NCBI RefSeq assembly: GCF_900115245.1
Contig: NZ_FOVT01000001.1
Location: 1 to 64,000 of the forward strand
Length of the DNA: 64,000 bases
Source: Mesorhizobium sp. NFR06
GTDB lineage: Bacteria; Pseudomonadota; Alphaproteobacteria; Rhizobiales; Rhizobiaceae
Direction: 5' to 3'
Below are positions 25,965 to 33,597 of this stretch, piece by piece. The stretch's first letter is position 1, and each line of letters starts with the position of its first letter. The notes beneath the pieces are model-generated. The model saw nothing but the letters and a program-made list of their open reading frames with translations, searched no databases and was not told where the DNA came from. The position numbers and the translations under genes are program-made.

Positions 25965-26019
25965 GTCATTCTAGGGTCTTCGCGACGGAAGCTTCGCTCC
26001 TGCTCCGCCCTAGAATGAC
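25965..26019. repeat. 55-bp palindromic repeat, copy 2
   Basis: GTCATTCTAGGG and CCCTAGAATGAC are exact inverted ends. It is the second member of the family at 5385-5434, inserted in the opposite orientation: its flank TCGGCCAATCTCC (26036-26048) is the complement of the GGAGATTGGCCGA flank of copy 1. Confidence 0.8.
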
Positions 26020-26108
26020 GATCGCGACGGGCGTTTCGGCCAATCTCCAAGGCATGCCACCTGCCAACGCAAACAGAGCCGACCGGTCAAAATCCCTGGG
26101 CTGAAAAA

Positions 26109-26405
26109 CTAGATTTCCTCGCCGAAGCGCGAGGCGACCAGCTGCTCCAGCGCGTCCATGGCCGGCACGGCTTCCGGGCCGCTGGCAATGACGCGGATCG
26201 AAAAGCCTGGGCTCGCCGCCAGCATCATCAGGCCCATGATCGAGGTGCCGCCGACCTTCACGCCGTCCTTCTCGACATGGATGGTGGCGTCGAAGCCGCT
26301 GGCGACCTGGACGAACTTGGCCGAGGCGCGTGCGTGCAGGCCGCGCTGGTTGATGATCGGGAACTCCCGCACCACCTCGTCCTTCTCCGGCGCCTGCGCG
26401 TTCAT
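26109..26405 (-). CDS. ptsH: phosphocarrier protein HPr
   Basis: A 98-residue HPr. The phosphorylated His is His24 in RGLHARASAKFV, and the regulatory serine (Ser46 equivalent, target of HprK) is in GGTSIMGLMMLA (Ser55). It has a short N-terminal extension (MNAQAPEKDE) common in rhizobial HPr. It overlaps ptsM by four bases. No sugar permease of the PTS is encoded nearby, so the role is regulatory phosphorelay rather than sugar uptake. Confidence 0.95.
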   Translation of the reverse strand: MNAQAPEKDEVVREFPIINQRGLHARASAKFVQVASGFDATIHVEKDGVKVGGTSIMGLMMLAASPGFSIRVIASGPEAVPAMDALEQLVASRFGEEI

Positions 26406-26803
26406 TTGCTGCTCAGGAGCTGGCTGGCGACGTTGATGTATTTGCGGCCCGCGGCCTGCGCTTCGTCGAGCGCGGCGGCCATGTTGTCGCCCTTGCGGAT
26501 CGAGGAAAGCTTGATCAGCATCGGCAGGTTCATGCCGGCGATGACCTCGGTGCGGCCGGATTCCATCACCGAGATGGCGAGGTTGGAAGGGGTGCCGCCG
26601 AACATGTCGGTGAGCACGATGACGCCGGCGCCGGTATCGACGCGCGCGACGGCGTCGACAATGTCGGCCCGGCGCTGCTCCATGTCGTCGTCGGCGCCGA
26701 TCGCCACGGTTTCGAAATTGTCTTGCGGCCCGACGACATGCTCTACCGCATGCCGGAACTCGGTGGCGAGTTGACCGTGCGTTACGAGCACGAGTCCGAT
26801 CAT
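26402..26803 (-). CDS. PTS EIIA component of the mannose family
   Basis: A 133-residue EIIA-Man domain. His9 in LVLVTHGQLATEF is the phospho-acceptor, and VLTDMFGGTPSNLAI (about 61-75) is the conserved dimer/active-site block. It is a stand-alone domain without IIB, IIC or IID partners, as in other rhizobia (ptsM or manX), where it takes phosphate from HPr for regulation. It lies between hprK and ptsH. Confidence 0.93.
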   Translation of the reverse strand: MIGLVLVTHGQLATEFRHAVEHVVGPQDNFETVAIGADDDMEQRRADIVDAVARVDTGAGVIVLTDMFGGTPSNLAISVMESGRTEVIAGMNLPMLIKLSSIRKGDNMAAALDEAQAAGRKYINVASQLLSSK

Positions 26804-26967
26804 TCTCTGGTGGCTCCCGTCATCGCCGCTTCACAGGCGTATCTTATGTTCGCCGGCCAATCCAGGCGGCGGGAGCGCTATCTTGTCGACGCACGGCCGG
26901 TTGACAAGCCCAAAATTGCGGCCGCCCGGGCCATTTTGACGCATCGCAACAAAAAACCTGGGCCGGA

Positions 26968-27429
26968 TCATGAAAAAGGCTGGATCGACAGCCGCGCCGT
27001 CAACATGGGCAGCGCGGCCGTGACATTTTGCCGGGGGACGTCGATGCGGGGCAGCCGGCAGCTGGCGATCGTCTCGGTAGCCTCGTCCTGCAGACGCGCC
27101 ATTCCGGCGCCTTCGACGAGCCGGACGACGAGGTCGATTACGCCCGTCGGCTCGAACGCAAGCGGCCGCGGGCCGATGCCGTGCACCTCGGCGAGGCCGG
27201 CGATGGTTGCCGGCGCGCGGCACACAAGCCGGCCGCCATGAACGGTCGCAAACAGCTGGTCGTCGCCGACCAGCCGGGAAAACACCCCGTGGATGCGGCA
27301 ATGATCGAGGAGCGCCAGCGCCAGCGTAGTCTTGCCGGCCCCCGACGGCCCGGTGATCAGCACGCCGCGCTCGCCGATCAGGATGGCCGTGCCATGGATG
27401 TTGCGGGGCTTGGTGGCGGCGTCCGGCAT
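26968..27429 (-). CDS. hprK: HPr kinase/phosphorylase, short alphaproteobacterial form
   Basis: A 153-residue protein that contains only the catalytic C-terminal domain of HprK. The P-loop is LITGPSGAGKTTLALAL (about 24-40), followed by VGDDQLFA (catalytic Asp) and the IEPTGVIDLV-like block. Gram-positive HprK is about 310 residues; the missing N-terminal domain is normal for Rhizobiales. It phosphorylates the HPr serine and lies between chvG and the PTS genes, linking the envelope-stress two-component system with carbon/nitrogen phosphorelay. Confidence 0.92.
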   Translation of the reverse strand: MPDAATKPRNIHGTAILIGERGVLITGPSGAGKTTLALALLDHCRIHGVFSRLVGDDQLFATVHGGRLVCRAPATIAGLAEVHGIGPRPLAFEPTGVIDLVVRLVEGAGMARLQDEATETIASCRLPRIDVPRQNVTAALPMLTARLSIQPFS

Positions 27430-27443
27430 GTTCGGTTTGGCGA

Positions 27444-29228
27444 TCAGCCTTCCGCGGGCAGCGTCACCACGAAGCGCGCGCCCTTGATCTCGCCGGGCTT
27501 GGTGCCGGGGATGTTCTCGGCCGTCAGTGTGCCGCCATGCGCCTCGACGATCTGGCGGCTGATCGAAAGGCCGAGGCCGGAGTTCTGACCGAAGGCTTCG
27601 CCGGCCGGCCGGTCGGTGTAGAAGCGCTCGAAGATGCGGTCGATCTTCTCCGCCCGGATGCCCGGGCCGTTGTCGTCGACGGTGATGATGTTGAACTTGC
27701 CCGCGCGGGCCAGTGAGATCGCGATGTGGCCATGCTCGTCGGGCACGAAGGAGCGCGCGTTCTCGATCAGGTTGGTGATGACCTGGCCGATCCTGAGGTC
27801 ATGGCCGACAACGAAATAGCCTTTGGCGCCGGCCGGCAGCTTGGCGACCTTGAGCTCGATCTCGACGGCCTTCTTGTTGCGCGTCGTCTCGCGCGAGACC
27901 CCGATGAGGTCGGTGATGAACTTTTTCAGGTCGACCGTCCCGGCATCGTCCCGCGCCAGCTCGGCATCGAGCCGCGACGCGTCGGAGATGTCGGTGATCA
28001 GCCGGTCGAGCCGCTTCACGTCGTGCTGGATGATCTCCATCAGCCGCCCGCGCGAATTCTCGTTCTTCGCCAGGGGCAGCGTCTCGACCGCGCTGCGCAG
28101 CGAGGTCAGCGGGTTCTTCAGTTCGTGCGACACGTCGGCGGCAAAACTTTCGATGGCCTCGATGCGCGCATAAAGCGCGTTGGTCATGTCGCGCACGGCG
28201 ATGGACAGGTTGCCGATCTCGTCCTGCCGGTCCGAGAAGTCCGGGATTTCCTCACGGCTCTTGACGCCGCGGCGCACCCTGACGGCGGCGGCGGAAAGCC
28301 GCCTCAGCGGATTGGCGATGGTCGACGCCAGAAGCAGCGACAGGATCGCCGTGACGAGAGCCGCCACCCCGAACACGCGCAGGATCGCCTTGCGCTCGGC
28401 CGCGACGATCTTGTCGATGTCGCCGCCTTCGGTGGACAGCATCAAGACGCCGAGCACGGCGCGAAAACGCTGGATCGGCACCGCGACGGAGACGATCTGC
28501 TCGCCCTGCTCGCTCACCCGCACGATGGTCGAGGGGCTGCCGGTCAGCGCCTTGACCACTTCCGGGAACGCGGCGCCGTTGCCGCCAGGCTGCTCGTGAT
28601 AGACGGGCAGGTCCTTGTTGCGGAAGAAGTCGAAGATGAATTTCTCCACCCGTTCCAGCAGGTCCGGCTGCTCGTCCTCGACCGGCGGCAGGTCGTAGCG
28701 CAGGATCTGGCCGCGTGAATAGAGATGGCGCGAGTCGAGCAGGAGGTTGGCGTCGCGATCATAGATGCGGGCGCGTGTGCGCGTCGGCGAGATCAAGCGC
28801 CTGAGCACCGGCGCGACGCGTTCGGGATTGATCGGAAAATCGAGATTGTCGAGCTGGTCGGAACCCGGCCCCAAGCTTTCGCCGGCCTGCAGTTCCAGCA
28901 GCTTTTCCGGGTCGATGCTGATCGAATCGGTCTCGACAGTCGCCGAGGCCGCGATGGCGCCGGCGATGATCTCGCCCTGCGTCATCAGGCTTTCGACGCG
29001 CGCGTCAATCAGGCCGTCGCGGAAGGTGTTGAGATAAAGGATGCCGGTGACCAGCACGGCGAGGCCGGCCATGTTGAGAAACAGGATGCGCCGCGTCAGG
29101 CTGGAGAAGATGTGATGGCCGAGAAACCGGCGCATCGGCACCGTGATTTTCGACACGAAGCCGGGCACGATCCGCGGTGGACGCCTTGCCGTGCCCGCCC
29201 GTCTGCCTCGCTCTACTTCCACTGCCAT
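27444..29228 (-). CDS. chvG: sensor histidine kinase ChvG (ExoS)
   Basis: A 594-residue inner-membrane kinase. Two membrane segments (about 48-66 and 287-304) bracket a periplasmic sensor domain; a HAMP-like linker follows, then the H-box FAADVSHELKNPLTSLR (His368) and the ATP domain (DDNGPGIRAEKIDRIFERF, GLGLSISRQIVEAHGG). With ChvI it senses acid and envelope conditions and controls succinoglycan, motility and host-association genes in rhizobia and Agrobacterium. A complex inverted repeat lies between chvI and this gene. Confidence 0.94.
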   Translation of the reverse strand: MAVEVERGRRAGTARRPPRIVPGFVSKITVPMRRFLGHHIFSSLTRRILFLNMAGLAVLVTGILYLNTFRDGLIDARVESLMTQGEIIAGAIAASATVETDSISIDPEKLLELQAGESLGPGSDQLDNLDFPINPERVAPVLRRLISPTRTRARIYDRDANLLLDSRHLYSRGQILRYDLPPVEDEQPDLLERVEKFIFDFFRNKDLPVYHEQPGGNGAAFPEVVKALTGSPSTIVRVSEQGEQIVSVAVPIQRFRAVLGVLMLSTEGGDIDKIVAAERKAILRVFGVAALVTAILSLLLASTIANPLRRLSAAAVRVRRGVKSREEIPDFSDRQDEIGNLSIAVRDMTNALYARIEAIESFAADVSHELKNPLTSLRSAVETLPLAKNENSRGRLMEIIQHDVKRLDRLITDISDASRLDAELARDDAGTVDLKKFITDLIGVSRETTRNKKAVEIELKVAKLPAGAKGYFVVGHDLRIGQVITNLIENARSFVPDEHGHIAISLARAGKFNIITVDDNGPGIRAEKIDRIFERFYTDRPAGEAFGQNSGLGLSISRQIVEAHGGTLTAENIPGTKPGEIKGARFVVTLPAEG

Positions 29229-29248
29229 CGAATAGCAGGCCCTGTTTG

Positions 29249-29338
29249 GTGAATGGTGAGCAGTGAATGGTGAATGGAAACGAGCGGTTCAGCGCTCGCA
29301 CCATTTACCATGTTCCATTCACCATGCACCACTCACTC
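29249..29338. repeat. compound inverted repeat of GTGAATGG units between chvI and chvG
   Basis: The left half carries GGTGAATGGTGAG and GTGAATGGTGAATGG, and the right half the complements (CCATTTACC, CCATTCACC, CACCACTCAC). At the centre CGAGCG (29281-29286) and CGCTCG (29293-29298) form a perfect stem around GTTCAG. The element fills most of the 112-bp gap between the two genes of one operon. Confidence 0.7.
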
Positions 29339-29340
29339 TC

Positions 29341-30042
29341 TCAAGCTTCGCGAAACCGGTATCCGACTCCGTAAAGGGTTTCGATCATCTCGAAGTCGTC
29401 GTCGACAGCCTTGAACTTCTTGCGCAGCCGCTTGATGTGGCTGTCGATGGTCCGGTCGTCGACATAGACCTGCTCATCATAGGCCGAATCCATCAGCGCA
29501 TCACGGCTTTTCACCACGCCGGGGCGTTGCGCCAGCGAGTGCAGGATGAGGAATTCGGTCACCGTCAGCGTCACCGGCTCGCCCTTCCAGGTGCAGGTAT
29601 GCCGCTCCTGGTCCATCACCAGCTGGCCGCGTTCCAGCGAACGGGCCTGCTGGCTGGGCGCCTTGGCGGCCGCCTCGCGGGCGCTGGTTCGGCGCAGCAC
29701 CGCGCGCACCCGCTCGACCAGCAGGCGCTGCGAGAACGGTTTGCGGATGAAGTCGTCGGCGCCCATCTTGAGGCCGAACAATTCGTCGATCTCGTCGTCC
29801 TTCGAGGTCAGGAAGATGACCGGCAGGTCCGACTTCTGGCGCATGCGGCGCAACAGCTCCATGCCGTCCATGCGCGGCATCTTGATGTCGAGGATGGCCA
29901 GGTTCGGCGGTCGCGCCGCCAGGCCTTCCAGCGCTGAGGCGCCGTCCGTGTAGGTTTCGACCCGGTAGCCCTCGGATTCGAGCGCGATCGACACCGAAGT
30001 CAAAATGTTGCGGTCGTCGTCGACAAGCGCGATTGTTGCCAT
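29341..30042 (-). CDS. chvI: response regulator ChvI
   Basis: A 233-residue OmpR-type regulator. The receiver has the acidic pocket VDDD (8-10), phospho-acceptor Asp52 in [12 protein letters not shown] and the conserved Lys in TSKDDE (about 101). The C-terminal winged helix (about 140-233) includes [17 protein letters not shown] and [15 protein letters not shown] start at [10 protein letters not shown] (30042), preceded by GGGAGCCGCTTGAA; ATGs at 30060 and 30114 are in frame but outside the conserved start. It is the first gene of the chvI-chvG-hprK-ptsM-ptsH string and faces pckA. Confidence 0.94.
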   Translation of the reverse strand: MATIALVDDDRNILTSVSIALESEGYRVETYTDGASALEGLAARPPNLAILDIKMPRMDGMELLRRMRQKSDLPVIFLTSKDDEIDELFGLKMGADDFIRKPFSQRLLVERVRAVLRRTSAREAAAKAPSQQARSLERGQLVMDQERHTCTWKGEPVTLTVTEFLILHSLAQRPGVVKSRDALMDSAYDEQVYVDDRTIDSHIKRLRKKFKAVDDDFEMIETLYGVGYRFREA

Positions 30043-30383
30043 TTCAAGCGGCTCCCTCATGAGCTGTCCCTTCTGTCGTCGAGAAGGGGCTTTTGCAGGA
30101 CAAATTGGGTACAAAATGTGGCACGAGCCCAGTCCGAAGTCACGGGCGGCCTGCCGCTACACACCATCGCACCCGTGTTGGGATTGGACGAAGCAAGCCT
30201 GCCAATCCTTTGGGCAACCTCTGTGATTTTTTGCACATATAAACGATTTAAACAACTTTCAAATTCTTTAAATCGATTAAAGATTTGATATCATTCGGCT
30301 TTTCTGGTTCTGAACCTGGCGGCCTGTACGCAGGCCCCGGGAAACCACCCGTCATATGCGGCCAAATCCAGAGAGGAAATTTG
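30043..30383 (+). promoter_or_regulatory. divergent chvI-pckA control region with two matching operator-like sites
   Basis: The region between 30230 and 30295 is strikingly AT-rich. The sequence TTTAAATCG(A/T)TTA occurs twice in opposite orientation: CTTTAAATCGATTAAAG at 30266-30282, and TATAAACGATTTAAAC at 30238-30253, whose complement is GTTTAAATCGTTTATA. CG-centred AT-rich palindromes fit LacI-type regulators; in Sinorhizobium pckA is controlled by the LacI-type protein PckR, so these are candidate PckR sites. Confidence 0.55.
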
Positions 30384-31994
30384 ATGTCGGAAGCCGGCAA
30401 ACGCAACCCCGACTGCGCTATTGACGCGATCGGCCTGATGACAACGGGCATGGTGCGCTACAATTTCGGCGCGGCCGAACTCTATGAGGAAGCGATCCGG
30501 CGCGGCGAGGCGAGATTGACCGCGAAGGGCGCGCTGGTTGCCGAAACCGGGCAGCACACCGGCCGTTCGCCCAAGGACAAGTTCGTCGTGCGCGACGAGG
30601 CGACCGACCGCCAGGTCTGGTGGGACAACAACAAAGCGATCTCGCCGGCGCAGTTCGAAGCGCTGCTTGCGGATTTCAAGGCTCACGCAACCGGCAAGGA
30701 CCTCTACGTGCAGGACCTCGTCGGCGGCGCCGATGCCGATCTCAAGCTGCCGACCCGAGTCGTCACCGAATTCGCCTGGCATTCGCTGTTCATCCGTAAT
30801 CTTTTGATCCGCCCCGAGGCCGCCGAGCTCGAGCGTTTCGTGCCGCAGATGACGATCATCGACCTGCCCTCGTTCCGTGCCGATCCGGCGCGACATGGCA
30901 CCCGCACGGAGACGGTGATCGCGGTCGACTTGACCCGCAAGATCGTGCTCATCGGCGGCACCTCCTATGCCGGCGAGATGAAGAAGTCGGTGTTCACCAT
31001 GCTGAACTACCTGCTGCCGGAGAAAGGCGTGATGCCGATGCACTGTTCGGCCAATGAGGGGCCGGACGGCGGCACGGCCGTTTTCTTCGGCCTGTCCGGC
31101 ACAGGCAAGACGACGCTGTCGGCCGACCCGTCGCGCACCTTGATCGGCGACGACGAGCACGGCTGGGGTCCGCAAGGCATCTTCAATTTCGAAGGCGGCT
31201 GCTACGCCAAGACGATCAGGCTGTCGGCCGAGGCCGAGCCGGAGATCTTCGCCACCACGCAGCGCTTCGGCACGGTGCTGGAGAACGTCGTGCTCGATGC
31301 CGGCCGCGTGCCGGACTTCAATGACGGCAGCCTGACTGAAAACACGCGCTGCGCCTACCCGCTGGACTTCATCCCCAACGCCTCGAAGACCGGCCGCGCC
31401 GGCCATCCGAAGAACATCATCATGCTGACCGCCGACGCTTTCGGCGTCATGCCGCCGATCGCCAGGCTGACACCGGCGCAAGCGATGTACCACTTCCTGT
31501 CGGGGTATACCGCCAAGGTCGCCGGCACGGAAAAGGGCGTCACCGAACCGGAAGCGACGTTCTCGACCTGCTTCGGGGCTCCGTTCATGCCGCGTCACCC
31601 GTCCGAATACGGCAATCTGCTGCGCCAGCTCATCGCCAGCCACGGTGTCGACTGCTGGCTGGTCAACACCGGCTGGACCGGCGGCGCCCACGGCACCGGC
31701 CGCCGCATGCCGATCAAGGTGACGCGGGCTTTGCTCGGCGCAGCGCTCGACGGTTCGCTGAAATCGGCCGAGTTCCGCACCGACGCCAATTTCGGCTTCG
31801 AGGTGCCGGTGGCGGTTCCAGGCGTCGACGGCGCCATTCTCGATCCGCGCTCGACCTGGGCGGACAAGGCCGGTTACGACAGCCAGGCCGCGAAGCTGGT
31901 CAATATGTTCGCCGTCAATTTCGAGAAATTCGAAAAGCATGTCGACGCCGCCATCTTGGGCGCCGCGCCGCATCTGCAGGAGGCAGCCGAATAG
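30384..31994 (+). CDS. pckA: phosphoenolpyruvate carboxykinase (ATP)
   Basis: A 536-residue ATP-dependent PEPCK, the first step of gluconeogenesis from C4 acids such as those used by bacteroids. Signature blocks: [29 protein letters not shown] region (about 174-202), [10 protein letters not shown] (about 217-226), the kinase loop [13 protein letters not shown] (234-246), and the metal site DDEHGW (256-261). The ATG at 30384 follows GAGAGGAAATTTG; the upstream in-frame ATG at 30285 lies inside the AT-rich control region and was rejected. A strong terminator follows. Confidence 0.96.
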   Translation: MSEAGKRNPDCAIDAIGLMTTGMVRYNFGAAELYEEAIRRGEARLTAKGALVAETGQHTGRSPKDKFVVRDEATDRQVWWDNNKAISPAQFEALLADFKAHATGKDLYVQDLVGGADADLKLPTRVVTEFAWHSLFIRNLLIRPEAAELERFVPQMTIIDLPSFRADPARHGTRTETVIAVDLTRKIVLIGGTSYAGEMKKSVFTMLNYLLPEKGVMPMHCSANEGPDGGTAVFFGLSGTGKTTLSADPSRTLIGDDEHGWGPQGIFNFEGGCYAKTIRLSAEAEPEIFATTQRFGTVLENVVLDAGRVPDFNDGSLTENTRCAYPLDFIPNASKTGRAGHPKNIIMLTADAFGVMPPIARLTPAQAMYHFLSGYTAKVAGTEKGVTEPEATFSTCFGAPFMPRHPSEYGNLLRQLIASHGVDCWLVNTGWTGGAHGTGRRMPIKVTRALLGAALDGSLKSAEFRTDANFGFEVPVAVPGVDGAILDPRSTWADKAGYDSQAAKLVNMFAVNFEKFEKHVDAAILGAAPHLQEAAE

Positions 31995-32020
31995 TCGCCG
32001 CCGCAAGGCTTCGTTGCTCC

Positions 32021-32050
32021 AAAGGCCCGGCTTCGGGCCTTTTCTTTTTG
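32021..32050 (+). terminator. intrinsic terminator of pckA
   Basis: AAAGGCCCGG and CGGGCCTTTT pair around a CTT loop, followed by TTCTTTTTG. Confidence 0.92.
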
Positions 32051-32075
32051 CCGTGGTGGCGTCATGAGTGCGTGA

Positions 32076-32513
32076 ATGAGTGCCGACGACAGGATCATCA
32101 TCGCCAACGACGCGGTCATCCAACCGGGTGACCTGCATGAGGATTTCATCCGCTCGTCCGGTCCAGGCGGCCAGAACGTCAACAAGGTGGCCACCGCGGT
32201 GCAGCTGCGCTTCGACGCGGCGAACGCTTCCGGCCTGTCCGAGCGCGTGCGCGAGCGTGCCATCAAGCTTGCCGGCCAACGCGCGACCAAGGACGGCGTC
32301 ATCGTCATCGAGGCCGGCCGCTTCCGCACCCAGGAGCAGAACCGCGCCGATGCGCGGGCGCGGCTGACGGCGTTGATCGCCAAGGCGGCCGAGCCGCCAC
32401 CGCCGCCGCGCAAGAAGACCAGGCCGTCCAAAGGCGCCGTGGAGCGACGCCTGAAGAGCAAGGCAGGCCGGTCTACCGTCAAGAAGCTGCGTGCTCGTGT
32501 CGAGAACGACTAG
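32076..32513 (+). CDS. arfB: ribosome rescue peptidyl-tRNA hydrolase ArfB (YaeJ/ICT1 type)
   Basis: A 145-residue release-factor-like hydrolase. The GGQ motif is in SSGPGGQNVNKVATAVQLRF (31-33), and the C-terminal tail is rich in Lys/Arg (KKTRPSKGAVERRLKSK), as needed to enter the mRNA channel of stalled ribosomes. It lacks the stop-codon recognition domains of true release factors. The stop codon TAG (32511-32513) is the first three bases of a RIME-like repeat. Confidence 0.93.
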   Translation: MSADDRIIIANDAVIQPGDLHEDFIRSSGPGGQNVNKVATAVQLRFDAANASGLSERVRERAIKLAGQRATKDGVIVIEAGRFRTQEQNRADARARLTALIAKAAEPPPPPRKKTRPSKGAVERRLKSKAGRSTVKKLRARVEND

Positions 32514-32621
32514 AGCCGGATGATTTCAGGTCGAGTCGACCTGAAATCATCCGGGTCTAAATCAAAGATATGGAGCATAATGTCGTCCGAAAACCGCTTC
32601 ACACTTTTCGGCATCATGCTC
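32511..32621. repeat. RIME-like mosaic repeat, copy B
   Basis: It matches copy A at 9777-9891: first module TAGAGCCGGATGAT with CAGGTCGAGTCGACCTG, second module from GAGCATAATGTCGTCC to GGCATCATGCTC. In this copy the first module is a longer hairpin (CGGATGATTTCAGGTCGA / TCGACCTGAAATCATCCG). It supplies the arfB stop codon on its left and abuts a truncated LysM gene on its right. Confidence 0.78.
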
Positions 32622-32631
32622 CAGGCAGCCG

Positions 32632-32808
32632 ACGCTCTATACGGTTCAGAAGGGCGACAACCTCTGGAAGATTGCCGAGAAATCTTACGGCAAGGGCCAG
32701 GGCGCGAAGAACAACATCATCTTCGAGGCCAACAAGCCGATGCTCACGCATCCCGACAAGATCTACCCGGGCCAGGTGCTGCGCATTCCGGATATGAAGG
32801 AGGCCTGA
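32632..32808 (+). pseudogene. LysM domain remnant, 5' part missing
   Basis: In one frame, 58 codons read [20 protein letters not shown] followed by an insert and [23 protein letters not shown], ending with TGA at 32806-32808. This is a complete C-terminal LysM domain of the YgaU/Kbp type, whose normal proteins have an N-terminal BON domain. No start codon or upstream part is present: the frame runs back straight into the RIME-like repeat. The intrinsic terminator of the lost gene is still there. Confidence 0.75.
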
Positions 32809-32832
32809 CGGGACGGACCGCAGAGATTGCGC

Positions 32833-32863
32833 AAACGGCGGCTTTCGGGTCGCCGTTTTCCTT
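32833..32863 (+). terminator. intrinsic terminator behind the LysM remnant
   Basis: AAACGGCG and CGCCGTTT pair around a GCTTTCGGGT loop, followed by TCCTTTG. Confidence 0.7.
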
Positions 32864-32902
32864 TGTTGGTGGCATGTTTGGGCGATTAAACCGGATCGAC
32901 CC

Positions 32903-33520
32903 ATGCTCGTTCTGCCCAAAGGCGTCCGCCATATGCCGGGTTACCTCGCCCGCCCCGCCCAGGAAGCGCTGGTCGAGGAGATCAGGCGCGTCGTGCAGGC
33001 AGCGCCCCTCTACGTGCCGGCGATGCCGCGCACAGGCAAGCAGATGAGCGTGCGCATGACCAATTGCGGCGCGCTTGGCTGGGTGACCGACAAGGACCGC
33101 GGCTATCGCTACCAGCCGACGCATCCGGTGACGGGCGAGCCCTGGCCGCCGATCCCCGAGGTGTTGCTGAAACTATGGCGCGAAGTTTCGGCCTACCCAC
33201 ACCCGCCCGAGGCCTGCCTGGTCAACTTCTATGCGGCGGACGCCAAGATGGGCCTGCACCAGGACCGCGACGAGAAGGATTTCGCCGCGCCCGTTGTGTC
33301 GGTCTCGCTGGGCGACGACTGCCTGTTCCGGGTCGGCCAGAGCACACGTGAAGGCGGCACGACATCGTTCAGGCTGAAGAGCGGCGACGTCGTCGTGCTT
33401 GGCGGCGAGGGTCGCCTGAGTTTTCACGGCGTCGACCGTATCTATCCGGCGACGTCGGCTCTCCTGAAGAATGGCGGCCGCATCAATCTGACGCTGCGCC
33501 GGGTGACGGTGCCGGGCTGA
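32903..33520 (+). CDS. alkB: AlkB-type Fe(II)/2-oxoglutarate DNA dioxygenase
   Basis: A 205-residue AlkB. It removes methyl groups from alkylated bases by oxidation. Iron ligands are His119 and Asp121 in GLHQDRDEKDF and His175 in LSFHGVDRI; 2-oxoglutarate arginines are in GGRINLTLRRV (193, 199). QMSVRMTNCGALGWVTD is the nucleotide-recognition lid. ATG at 32903 is used. No Ada or AlkA partner is adjacent. Confidence 0.93.
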   Translation: MLVLPKGVRHMPGYLARPAQEALVEEIRRVVQAAPLYVPAMPRTGKQMSVRMTNCGALGWVTDKDRGYRYQPTHPVTGEPWPPIPEVLLKLWREVSAYPHPPEACLVNFYAADAKMGLHQDRDEKDFAAPVVSVSLGDDCLFRVGQSTREGGTTSFRLKSGDVVVLGGEGRLSFHGVDRIYPATSALLKNGGRINLTLRRVTVPG

Positions 33521-33597
33521 CGATCGCGGGATGGTGCCGGAGCAACGCGATCTTAAGGGCACCGGGACTAAAGATCGGTTGCGAAACCGAGGTCGCC

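Larger units (their letters stand above)
25759..26108 (-). other. 350-bp region between ptsH and ahcY
   Basis: No coding frame is supported here. It holds a 16-bp operator-like palindrome (25870-25885) and a copy of the 50-55 bp palindromic repeat (25965-26019). A GC-rich inverted segment (GCGCCGGCGCC, about 25792-25803) lies close to the ahcY start. Confidence 0.6.

Noticed and set aside
30291..32279. 662-codon open frame antisense to pckA
   Set aside because: It lies opposite a certain gene, has no recognisable domain and is rich in Arg, Gly and Asp, as expected from reading GC-rich codons on the wrong strand.
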